22,127 bases of DNA from a virus. Positions 13,707-20,102 of this stretch are shown piece by piece. The position numbers were made by a program, and so were the translations under genes. The stretch spans positions 1 to 22,127 of the IMG/VR virus record IMGVR_UViG_3300037264_002089; one strand, 5' to 3'. The notes beneath the pieces are model-generated. The model saw only the letters and a program-made list of their open reading frames with translations, did no database searches and had not been told where the DNA came from. How positions within the stretch are numbered: position 1 is the first letter of the stretch; each line of letters starts with the position of its first letter.

Positions 13707-14467
13707 GTCTGAAGGCGATCATTGACAAGCTGGACACCATCCCCGAAGCCCAACGGGCGCTCTACGTGGAGCGGGATGGTAAGTTCATGCTCGACGTCGA
13801 AGCCGCATCGGCAGAAGAGGCGTTCGCATCGGGCCTCAAGCGCAATCGCGACGAGACGCTGCGTGAGTTGGCCGCGGCCAAGAAAAAGCTCGCCGCGTGG
13901 GATGGGGTGGACCCGGAGGAGTACAAGAAGCTCCGCACGTCCGCCGAGGAAGCGGAGCGCAAGAAAGCGACCGCCGAAGGCGACTTCAAGTCGCTGGAAA
14001 AGCAGCTCGTGGATCGCCACGCCGTCGAGCTCAAAGGCAAGGACGAGCGCATCGGCAAGCTGAACGGCGCGCTCGAGCGGCATCTGGTCCAAGCGGAACT
14101 GCGCAAGGTGATTGCGGCCCGCAAGGGCATGGCCGATATGACGGACCTCCTCGTGGAGCACGGGGCGCGGTTTGTGCGGGTCCGGGAAACGGACGACGGC
14201 TTTGCGGCCGTGGTCACCGACGAGCGGGGTAACCCGCGCATCGCGGACGGCAAGGGGACGCCGATGTCCCTCGATGCCTACGTCGAGCAGGAGTTGATGA
14301 CGAAGTTCCCGCGCGCCTTCGAGGGCACGGGCAGTAGTGGAGGCGGGGCCTCCAAGTCTACCGCCGGGGGCGGTGGTGGCAGTCCGTCAACCATCGCGGC
14401 CGGCGACACCGCAGGGTTCCTCAAGAACCTGGCGGGGATCGCCAAGGGCGACGTGAAGGTCCAGTAG
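13703..14467 (+). CDS. Capsid scaffolding protein
   Basis: This 254-aa protein starts at GTG 13703, six bases after AAGGA. Scaffolds guide coat assembly and then leave or are degraded. The features match: a conserved N-terminal start (MSLKAIIDKLDTIPEAQRALY), a highly charged coiled-coil-like centre (about 45-125, 'KRNRDETLRELAAAKKKLAAW', 'EEAERKKATAEGDFKSLEKQLVDR'), a compact segment 'AELRKVIAARKGMADMTDLL', and a Gly/Ser-rich linker (about 210-232). The end is a short helical tail, 'TAGFLKNLAGIAKGDVKVQ', likely the coat-binding end. It immediately precedes the major capsid gene, as expected. The upstream extension of this frame to 13490 is out-of-frame translation of the DUF115 gene. Confidence 0.87.
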   Translation: MSLKAIIDKLDTIPEAQRALYVERDGKFMLDVEAASAEEAFASGLKRNRDETLRELAAAKKKLAAWDGVDPEEYKKLRTSAEEAERKKATAEGDFKSLEKQLVDRHAVELKGKDERIGKLNGALERHLVQAELRKVIAARKGMADMTDLLVEHGARFVRVRETDDGFAAVVTDERGNPRIADGKGTPMSLDAYVEQELMTKFPRAFEGTGSSGGGASKSTAGGGGGSPSTIAAGDTAGFLKNLAGIAKGDVKVQ

Positions 14468-14491
14468 TCACGTTGACCTGAGCCGCCCCAA

Positions 14492-14509
14492 GCTCGGCGG
14501 AAGCCGGGC
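14492..14509 (+). promoter_or_regulatory. GGAA-tetraloop hairpin upstream of the major capsid gene
   Basis: Bases 14492-14498 pair with 14503-14509 (one T-G wobble) around the GNRA-type loop GGAA. It lies in the 60-base gap before the capsid gene, 7 bases before the Shine-Dalgarno sequence. No T-tract follows, so it is more likely an mRNA-stability or processing element than a terminator. Confidence 0.35.
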
Positions 14510-14527
14510 CTTGCTCAGGAGCCCCTT

Positions 14528-15673
14528 GTGGCGAACACCATTACCGAAGTCCTGCCCAAACTCTTGGCGCAGGGCTTGCTGGCTCTCCGGCAGAATGTCG
14601 TCCTGCCGCGGCTCATCAATACCGACCTGCAGGACCTCGCCGCGCAGAAGGGCAACATTATCAACGTCCCCATCCCGTCCGCCATTGCGGCCCGGGATGT
14701 GACGCCAGCCGTCTCGTATGCGGCGAACGTGGATTCCGCCCCCACGTCGGTCGCGGTGACGCTCGACTTCTGGAAAGAAGCCCCGTTCCAGATGAGCGAC
14801 AACGACATCGTCTCCGCCATGGACGGGGTGATTCCCATGCAGGCGAGTGAAGCCATCAAGGCGCTCGCCAATGCCGTGGATAGCTACATCCTCGGCAAGC
14901 ACGTTGGCATCTTCGGCATGGCCGGGACGCCCGGCACCACGCCGTTCAACGCCTCGCTCACGATGGCCGCGACGGCGCGCAAGCTGCTCAACCGACAGCT
15001 CGCTCCCGTGGACAACCGGCGCGCCGTGCTGGACCCGGACGCCGAAGCCAACCTCCTCCTGAACACGCAGGTGCTCCAGTTCGACCAGCGTGGCGATGCC
15101 GAGGGCATCATCCAGGGGTCCATCGGCCGCAAGCTCGGGGTCGATTGGTACATGGACCAGAACATCACCAGCACCTACACCCCGGGCACCGGGTGGGCGT
15201 CAGGCAACATCGCCTCGACGGTCGGCGGCGCCATCGGCGACACCACGCTGAACATCATCAACGCCACGGCGTCGGGCTCCATCAAGGTGGGGGACATCTT
15301 CACCCTCACGGCCGACACCCAGGCTCGTCAGTACGTGATCGTCACCAACGCGACGATTTCCCTGACCGTGGCGTCGGCCATCAAGTTCTATCCGCCACTG
15401 CTGTCGGCTGTCGCGACGGGCGCCACGCTCATCGTGGTGTCGGTCCCCTACGTCCCGAACCTCATGTTCCATCGGGACGCCTTTGCGTGGGCCTCGCGGC
15501 GCCTGTCTGGCGTCGTGGGCGTGGGCGACTTCCAGAGCGTAGCCGATCCGGTGTCCGGGATCGTGCTGCGGCTGGAGCTGTCCCGGCAGTACAAGCAAAC
15601 CACGTTCAGCTACGACGTGCTGGGCGGGGCAAACCTCGTGCGGCGTGAGTTGGCCGTCAAGATCGCGGGCTAA
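14528..15673 (+). CDS. Major capsid protein, P22 coat-like
   Basis: This 381-aa protein follows the scaffold and is the most likely capsid building block. Start GTG 14528 is set six bases after AGGAG. The N-terminal pattern 'ITEVLPKLLAQGLLALRQNVVLPRLINTDLQDLAAQKGNIINVPIP' and 'LDFWKEAPFQMSDNDIVSAMD', followed by the 'ALANAVDSYIL' helix, match the P22-type coat family. An inserted beta-rich domain at about 208-310, including VGDIFTLTADTQARQYV (244-260) and KFYPPL (286-291), corresponds to the I-domain seen in P22-like coats. The end, 'VSGIVLRLELSRQYKQTTFSYDVLGGANLVRRELAVKI', is typical of the C-terminal strand region. It is flanked by hairpins on both sides, suggesting separate control of transcript level. 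Confidence 0.9.
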   Translation: MANTITEVLPKLLAQGLLALRQNVVLPRLINTDLQDLAAQKGNIINVPIPSAIAARDVTPAVSYAANVDSAPTSVAVTLDFWKEAPFQMSDNDIVSAMDGVIPMQASEAIKALANAVDSYILGKHVGIFGMAGTPGTTPFNASLTMAATARKLLNRQLAPVDNRRAVLDPDAEANLLLNTQVLQFDQRGDAEGIIQGSIGRKLGVDWYMDQNITSTYTPGTGWASGNIASTVGGAIGDTTLNIINATASGSIKVGDIFTLTADTQARQYVIVTNATISLTVASAIKFYPPLLSAVATGATLIVVSVPYVPNLMFHRDAFAWASRRLSGVVGVGDFQSVADPVSGIVLRLELSRQYKQTTFSYDVLGGANLVRRELAVKIAG

Positions 15674-15684
15674 CCACGTACCTC

Positions 15685-15720
15685 GGCGGGCGGGCGCGGC
15701 CGGCAGACGGCCCGCCCGTC
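15685..15720 (+). other. Strong GC hairpin after the major capsid gene
   Basis: CGGGCGGGC (15687-15695) pairs perfectly with GCCCGCCCG (15710-15718), extended by G-C and G-T pairs at the base, with a 14-base loop. It lies 11 bases after the capsid stop codon. No T-tract follows, so it may act as a 3' stabiliser or partial attenuator that lets capsid mRNA exceed downstream mRNA. Confidence 0.5.
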
Positions 15721-15738
15721 CCGTGAGGGAGGGCACAC

Positions 15739-16275
15739 ATGGCGGTCACCATCAACGCCACCCCAGGGGACGCGGCGGCCAATAGCTACGTCACCGAGGT
15801 GGAGCAGATTGCCTACATGGCCACGCGCCTCAATCTCGGGGCGTGGGTCACGGTCTCGGGTGCCACCTGCACCGAGACGGAAAAGCAGGGCATGGTCGAA
15901 GCGACCCGCGAACTGACAGCCATGGGCTGGCAGGGTGTGCGGGTCACCGAGGAACAAGCCCTGTCGTGGCCGCGCGACTGGGTCCCCAATCCCGACTCTC
16001 CGACCTGGCAGTACTTCGATTCCACCGTCGTTCCCAAGCGGGTCAAGGACGCCGCCTGCGAGTTGGCGTTCCAGTTCGTGAAGGCGGGGACGACGGATCT
16101 CGCGGCGGCCGACGCCGAGGCCGGCGTGATCGAGAAAACCATCGACGTGCTGACCACGCGCTGGGATGGCTACCGCCGCCCCACGGGACTCTCGCGGTTT
16201 CCGAGCGTCCTGCGGACGATTCAGGTGCTCTTGACGGGCACGGCGAGCCATACCATTCCGCTGGTCCGCGGCTAG
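15739..16275 (+). CDS. Head-tail connector/adaptor protein
   Basis: This 178-aa protein lies directly after the capsid gene. The pattern 'ANSYVTEVEQIAYMATRLNLGAWVTV...ATRELTAMGWQG...EEQALSWPRDWVPN...VPKRVKDAACELAFQFVKAG' is characteristic of gp6/gp15-like head-completion adaptors, often database-labelled DnaT-like. These form a ring under the portal and make the docking surface for the tail. Start ATG has a strong GAGGGAGGG upstream. The ordering conserved helix and the QALSWPR motif (about residues 73-79) support the family. Unusually, the expected next partners (stopper and neck) are found only 5.2 kb downstream. Confidence 0.8.
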   Translation: MAVTINATPGDAAANSYVTEVEQIAYMATRLNLGAWVTVSGATCTETEKQGMVEATRELTAMGWQGVRVTEEQALSWPRDWVPNPDSPTWQYFDSTVVPKRVKDAACELAFQFVKAGTTDLAAADAEAGVIEKTIDVLTTRWDGYRRPTGLSRFPSVLRTIQVLLTGTASHTIPLVRG

Positions 16276-16276
16276 T

Positions 16277-16447
16277 ATGACCACGGGCGCGTTGCGGCTA
16301 CAGGTGAATGGCGAAGGGACCGTGCTGCCACCCCATCCGCTGCGCGTGGCGATCTTTGCCGCGCTGCGCGAGATGGAGGCTGGGCCCGGGCAGACGCCGG
16401 CCACCGCCGCGGCGATCCGCTTGCTCCGTGAGGCCGTGGGCGAGTGA
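16277..16447 (+). CDS. 56-aa protein of unknown function
   Basis: ATG 16277 lies one base after the adaptor's TAG, and the TGA stop overlaps the GTG of the second DUF115 gene (GTGA). The 56-aa product (MTTGALRLQV..., ending AAIRLLREAVGE) has a short N-terminal strand-like part, a helix 'LRVAIFAALREMEA', a Gly/Pro/Thr linker and a C-terminal helix. The chaining and protein-like composition support it as a real gene. No family is recognised. Small proteins at this point after the adaptor are sometimes head-tail joining factors, but no such motif is visible. Confidence 0.6.
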   Translation: MTTGALRLQVNGEGTVLPPHPLRVAIFAALREMEAGPGQTPATAAAIRLLREAVGE

Positions 16448-17451
16448 ACGGCCACACCCGCGATCCCCGCGCGCCCATGGCGATGGCCGACACCGTGAAG
16501 TGTCAACTCAAGGTGCCGGGGCAGATGCATTTCTTTGAGCAGATTATCGCCAACGCAGGGACCGACGTGGTGACGCTCAACAGCCACCACGGACAGCGGG
16601 TGGTGATTGCGGGGGCGGGTCCTTCGTTGCGCGAGCTGTCCGCCCTCCCTCCAGCGGACGAGTTCTGGGCCTGCAATAGTGCGCTCCCGTATCTCGTGGA
16701 CCACGGCTGGCCGGTCACGCATGGCGTCACCATCGACCAGGGCGAGCGCATGCTCGAGCCGGCGGAGTGGGGGCGCGCGCGCGTGCCGGCCTACTACTGC
16801 GCCTCGAGCGTGCATCCGCGCGTGGTGCAGTTCCTGCGTCAGACCGGAAGCCGCGTCACGTTCTTTCACAGCCTCCTCGGGGTGGATAACCCCTCGGACT
16901 GGGCGGGCGCCATCGACAGCGGTGGCCAGCGCGTGACGAATTACGAGCTCTGGCTGTATCGCTCCCTGTACCCAACCTCGGTGCAAGTCGGGCACGGCCT
17001 GAACAGTGTCCCGCGGGCCGTGTGCCTCGCGTTGGCGATGGGCTTCGCGGACATCTTCGTGGTCGGGGCGGATTGTGGGATGCCGGATGGGGCGCCGATG
17101 CCCGAGTACGGGACGCCGGCCTATGGCGCGTGGATGGACCAGCTCGTGATGTACGCCGACGGCCGCACGGCGGGGCAGTGTTACGGGCACCATGACCCGA
17201 TTGCGGAAGCCGTGTTCGAAGGGCGCCGCTGGCACACGCGGGCGGATATGGTCATCAGCGCCACGCACCTGCTGGAGCTGCAACGCGACTTCCCCGGGCG
17301 CATCACGCTGCTCGGGGATACGCTGCCCAACGTCATGCGGTTTGAGGACCCCGAGTGGATGGCCAAGATGCCGTCCTTGACGGGCGTGGGCGTAGTGGAC
17401 GGGTTCGGCCGTCCAGACTCTTTGACGGCGCTCAGCGCCACGAAAGGCTAG
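16444..17451 (+). CDS. DUF115/Maf-like (GT42-like) putative glycosyltransferase, copy 2
   Basis: This 335-aa paralogue of the protein at 12619 shares its motif order. 'RVVIAGAGPSLRELSAL' (52-68) is even closer to the GT42 loop (G-x-GPSL) than copy 1. 'FWACNSALPYLVDHG' (74-88), 'VTHGVTIDQG' (91-100), a VHP block, 'RVTFFHSLLG', 'GHGLNSVPRAVCLALAMGFADIFVVGADCG', 'WHTRADMVISATHLLEL' and LLGDTLPN follow. GTG 16444 is used because of the GTGA overlap; ATG 16477 is an alternative. Overall identity to copy 1 is moderate and the central part differs most, suggesting different acceptors. Being next to the virion-like proteins at 17459-21503, those are its best acceptor candidates. A pterin-kinase role (MptE) is the main alternative but unsupported by context. 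Confidence 0.8.
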   Translation: MNGHTRDPRAPMAMADTVKCQLKVPGQMHFFEQIIANAGTDVVTLNSHHGQRVVIAGAGPSLRELSALPPADEFWACNSALPYLVDHGWPVTHGVTIDQGERMLEPAEWGRARVPAYYCASSVHPRVVQFLRQTGSRVTFFHSLLGVDNPSDWAGAIDSGGQRVTNYELWLYRSLYPTSVQVGHGLNSVPRAVCLALAMGFADIFVVGADCGMPDGAPMPEYGTPAYGAWMDQLVMYADGRTAGQCYGHHDPIAEAVFEGRRWHTRADMVISATHLLELQRDFPGRITLLGDTLPNVMRFEDPEWMAKMPSLTGVGVVDGFGRPDSLTALSATKG

Positions 17452-17458
17452 GGGCCCG

Positions 17459-17866
17459 TTGGCTCTCAACCCACATTTTAAGCTCACGACACGGCACGAG
17501 GTGTTGAACGACGTGAACACGAGCGTTGGCACCACGGCCTTTTTCGTGATGTACGCGGGCACGCAGCCCGCCGATGTGTCCTCGGCCACGACCGCGGCCA
17601 ACGTCGTGGTGGCGTCGCTGGCGATGACCCAATCGAGTGCCTTTGCGGCGGCGGCGGCAAGCGCCCTGACGGCGAACGCCATCACCTCGGATACGTCCGC
17701 GGCGGGTGGATCGGCGAACTGGTTCAGTATCACGATGGTGACCGGACTCCGCGTGATCGACGGGAGCATCGGCACGTCGGGATCGGACCTGAACCTGAAC
17801 TCGGTCGCGATCTCTACAGGTGCGACCGTGGCCATCACGGCTTTTTCCGTGACCTTCGCGGCGTAA
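17459..17866 (+). CDS. Putative virion protein, Ala/Ser/Thr-rich, unknown
   Basis: This 135-aa protein starts at TTG 17459, four bases after an AGGGG. The pattern 'TSVGTTAFFVMYAGTQPADVSSATTAANVVVASLAMTQSSAF', 'ANWFSITMVTGLRVIDGSIGTSGSDLNLNSVAISTGATVAITAFSVTF' recurs in phage genomes near capsid genes. It reads as a beta-sandwich-like small structural protein, possibly a decoration or tail-associated protein. No membrane segment or enzyme motif is visible. Ser/Thr content is high, so it is one candidate acceptor for the adjacent transferase. Function is inferred from position only. Confidence 0.7.
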   Translation: MALNPHFKLTTRHEVLNDVNTSVGTTAFFVMYAGTQPADVSSATTAANVVVASLAMTQSSAFAAAAASALTANAITSDTSAAGGSANWFSITMVTGLRVIDGSIGTSGSDLNLNSVAISTGATVAITAFSVTFAA

Positions 17867-17872
17867 GGACGC

Positions 17873-18724
17873 ATGCTTGTCGTCCCGCCCTCGATTGGCC
17901 AGCTCCACCAGACCAACGTCACGGCCGCGTCCACCGTGGGCACGACAGTCACGGCGCACGCCTCCGCGAACACCAAGGGATCGTATACCTCGCTCGTCGA
18001 CCCCACGAACGAACCGAGCTACGGCCTCTGGGTCGCGTTCTCGGATGTCTCGGTCGCGGGGGCGATTCAGAACGTCTTGGTCGATATCGCGTATGGCCCC
18101 ACGGGGGGAGGCAACGAGGAAATCGTCCTCCCCGATTTGGACGCCAGTAACGCCCCCGATCACACGGGGTACACGGGCGCGAAGATCTATTTCTTTCCGG
18201 TCTACATCCCCGATGGGGTGGCGGTCCGGGCCCGCTGCGCGGCCTCGACGGGTGGCGATACGGTCCTGGTGCAGTGCTGGCTGGTGCAAAAGCCCGTGGT
18301 AGAGTTTCTCTGTGGCAAAGTCTCGGTCTATGGACGCGATGCCGCCAACAGTCGCGGGACCAGTGTGACCCCCGGGAGCAGCGCCTTTGGGTCCTGGACG
18401 GAGATGCTCAACGCGGCGGGGGGCTCAGGTCTCACTCGGCCGCATCGGTTCTGGACGATGAGCATGGGCCCCTTGGCCGACGTGTCGCTCAATGACAGTC
18501 GGTACGAAGTCTGTGAGCTCGGGGTGGGTCCGACCGGCACGGTGACCACCATCGGCGGCCCCTGGCAGTTTGCGGAAGAAGGGAACGAGGGGATTGCTCC
18601 CAGTATCCCGCTCATGATTCACGCCCCGGTGGGCGTGGACGCCACGAACGAAAAGCTCTGGGTGCGGATGTCGCAGACGGCTGCCACGGACGCGCGGGCC
18701 ATCATGGTGTGGGGGTGTGACTGA
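17873..18724 (+). CDS. Putative virion protein, tandem paralogue A
   Basis: This 283-aa protein is followed at once by a paralogue of identical length. It is rich in small polar residues with long beta-type stretches: 'IGQLHQTNVTAASTVGTTVTAHASANTKGSYTSLVDPTNEPSYGLWVAFSD', 'VLVDIAYGPTGGGNEEIVLPDL', 'IYFFPVYIPDGVAVRARCAAS' and 'APVGVDATNEKLWVRMSQT'. Each reads like strands of a jelly-roll or other virion beta-sandwich. No signal peptide or enzyme motif is seen. The region encoding residues about 155-181 is identical at the DNA level in both copies. A role as a surface-exposed head or tail decoration or fibre base is inferred from position between adaptor and head-closure genes. Confidence 0.72.
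   Translation: MLVVPPSIGQLHQTNVTAASTVGTTVTAHASANTKGSYTSLVDPTNEPSYGLWVAFSDVSVAGAIQNVLVDIAYGPTGGGNEEIVLPDLDASNAPDHTGYTGAKIYFFPVYIPDGVAVRARCAASTGGDTVLVQCWLVQKPVVEFLCGKVSVYGRDAANSRGTSVTPGSSAFGSWTEMLNAAGGSGLTRPHRFWTMSMGPLADVSLNDSRYEVCELGVGPTGTVTTIGGPWQFAEEGNEGIAPSIPLMIHAPVGVDATNEKLWVRMSQTAATDARAIMVWGCD
18335..18414 (+). repeat. 80-bp identical block, copy in paralogue A
   Basis: Bases 18335-18414 are identical to 19186-19265, including all wobble positions. The bases on either side (A/C and G/C) and most of the rest of the two genes differ. The interval, 851 bases, equals the gene-to-gene offset, so both copies are in register. Confidence 0.9.
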
Positions 18725-19575
18725 TGCTGCTCGCTCCTCCCGCGATTGGCCAACTGCATCAAAGCAACGTCACCGCCGCCGCGACCACAGGCACATCGAT
18801 CACGGCGCATGCGTCCGCGAACACCAAGGGGAGTTACACGTCCCTCGTCGATCCCACCAACGAGCCGAGTTACGGGATCTGGGTGGCGTTTTCGGAAGCC
18901 TCCTCCAGCGCGGCCGTCGCCAACATCCTCGTGGACATCGCCTATGGACCGACCGGTGGGGGCAACGAGGAGATTATTCTCCCTGACCTGAATGCCGGCG
19001 CGGCGGCGGAACACGGCACCCGGATGGGGACCAAGTTCTACTTTTTCCCGGTCTACATCCCGGACGGAGTGGCGCTCAGGGCCCGATGTGCGGCGTCCAC
19101 GGGCGGCGATTCCGTCCTCGTGCAAACATGGCTGTTGCAGAAACCCGCGTATGAGTTCACCTGCGGACTGGTCTCCGTCTATGGCCGCGATGCCGCCAAC
19201 AGTCGCGGGACCAGTGTGACCCCCGGGAGCAGCGCCTTTGGGTCCTGGACGGAGATGCTCAACGCCGCAGGCGGGTCAGGCCTGACCAGGCCGCATCGCT
19301 TCTGGACCATGATGCTCGATGGACTCGCGGATACCACACTCGTGGACGACATCTACGAAGTCTGCGAGTTGGGTGTCGGTCCTACCGGCACCGTCACCAC
19401 CATCGGCGGGTTGTGGCACTTTGGGGAAGAGGGGGGCGAGGTCATCGCCAACACGATCCCCTTGATTGTCCACGCCCCGGTGGGGGTGGACGCGACAAAC
19501 GAGAAGCTCTGGGTCCGCATGTCGCAAACCGGCTCGACGGAAGCCCGCGGCTGCATGGTCTGGGGGATGGATTAG
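18724..19575 (+). CDS. Putative virion protein, tandem paralogue B
   Basis: This second 283-aa copy starts at ATG 18724, sharing one base with the TGA of copy A; the offset between copies is exactly 851 bases. It aligns with copy A over its full length without visible gaps. Differences cluster around residues 52-70, 98-110, 195-210 and 231-245. Conserved blocks include 'ASANTKGSYTSLVDPTNEPSYG', YGPTGGGNEEI, FFPVYIPDGVA, 'GRDAANSRGTSVTPGSSAFG' and 'GVDATNEKLWVRMSQT'. The clustering fits loops exposed on a shared scaffold. The pair could form a hetero-oligomer or give two alternative surface variants. Function is unknown. Confidence 0.72.
   Translation: MLLAPPAIGQLHQSNVTAAATTGTSITAHASANTKGSYTSLVDPTNEPSYGIWVAFSEASSSAAVANILVDIAYGPTGGGNEEIILPDLNAGAAAEHGTRMGTKFYFFPVYIPDGVALRARCAASTGGDSVLVQTWLLQKPAYEFTCGLVSVYGRDAANSRGTSVTPGSSAFGSWTEMLNAAGGSGLTRPHRFWTMMLDGLADTTLVDDIYEVCELGVGPTGTVTTIGGLWHFGEEGGEVIANTIPLIVHAPVGVDATNEKLWVRMSQTGSTEARGCMVWGMD
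19186..19265 (+). repeat. 80-bp identical block, copy in paralogue B
   Basis: Second copy of the block at 18335-18414. It encodes the same residues (R-D-A-A-N-S ... E-M-L-N). Perfect identity inside otherwise diverged genes suggests recent homogenisation by recombination. Confidence 0.9.
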
Positions 19576-19764
19576 ATGCCACTCCGCGTGACGCTCGAAT
19601 GCCCGATTGACGGCTCGGCCCTGACGACGAATGCCGTGCTCACGATCAAGGGCCAGCCGACGGACAGTCATGTCCACATCGACTTCCCGCGCGCCCCGAT
19701 GACCTGTAGCCAGGGGCATCGCTGGCGTATCGTGGGTGATCTCAAACTCACGCGGGAGGCGTAA
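19576..19764 (+). CDS. 62-aa protein with paired CPxxG/CxxGH motifs
   Basis: The start ATG follows the TAG of paralogue B directly and the TAA stop is followed at once by the next gene's GTG. The product has 'LECPIDGSAL' near residue 8 and 'MTCSQGHRW' near residue 43, the spacing style of a small metal-binding ribbon. Only one Cys is present at each knuckle; Asp and His may complete the site. The middle 'VLTIKGQPTDSHVHIDFP' looks beta-stranded. A minimal metal-stabilised virion or regulatory protein is possible; no family is recognised. Confidence 0.62.
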   Translation: MPLRVTLECPIDGSALTTNAVLTIKGQPTDSHVHIDFPRAPMTCSQGHRWRIVGDLKLTREA

Positions 19765-20097
19765 GTGGCAACCCAACATGCGAGCGGCACGCAAGCGGCG
19801 ACCGTGACGACCGAGCACACCCTCGGCACGGACCCCGACCTGACGGCGGGTGTGTTCCAGCTCGCCGTCGATCTCACCAACATGGTGCGCGGGGATGCGT
19901 TGGAACTCCGGGTCTACGACAAAATGACCGGCACGGGCGACAGCCAAGTGGTTCTCAAGTTGTGGCATTTCGTCGGGGAGCAGAATGACTTGGGGTGGGA
20001 GAGCGAGGCGTTCATCCTCATCCACGGTTGGAAGATGACCCTCAAGCAGACGACGGGGACGAGCCGGAACTTCAAGTGGTCGCAACGGAAAGCGTGA
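19765..20097 (+). CDS. Conserved phage structural-type protein, unknown
   Basis: This 110-aa protein starts at GTG 19765 directly after the previous stop. It has the pattern 'TEHTLGTDPDLTAGVFQLAVDLTNMVRGDALELRVYDKMTG', 'VVLKLWHFVG' and 'EAFILIHGWKMTLKQTTGTSRNFKWSQRKA'. I recognise this style from phage proteins encoded among tail and head genes, without a settled function. It appears to be a single beta-sandwich-like domain with no membrane segment. Its place directly before the long repeat protein could mean they interact. Confidence 0.68.
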   Translation: MATQHASGTQAATVTTEHTLGTDPDLTAGVFQLAVDLTNMVRGDALELRVYDKMTGTGDSQVVLKLWHFVGEQNDLGWESEAFILIHGWKMTLKQTTGTSRNFKWSQRKA

Positions 20098-20102
20098 GCT
20101 AG

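Noticed and set aside
15670-18006. Long antisense frame of 778 codons opposite the adaptor, the second DUF115 gene and the 135-aa gene
   Set aside because: Its product is Arg/His/Pro-rich with no fold-like pattern and it crosses several well-supported + strand genes and their junctions. It is a by-product of high G+C third positions.
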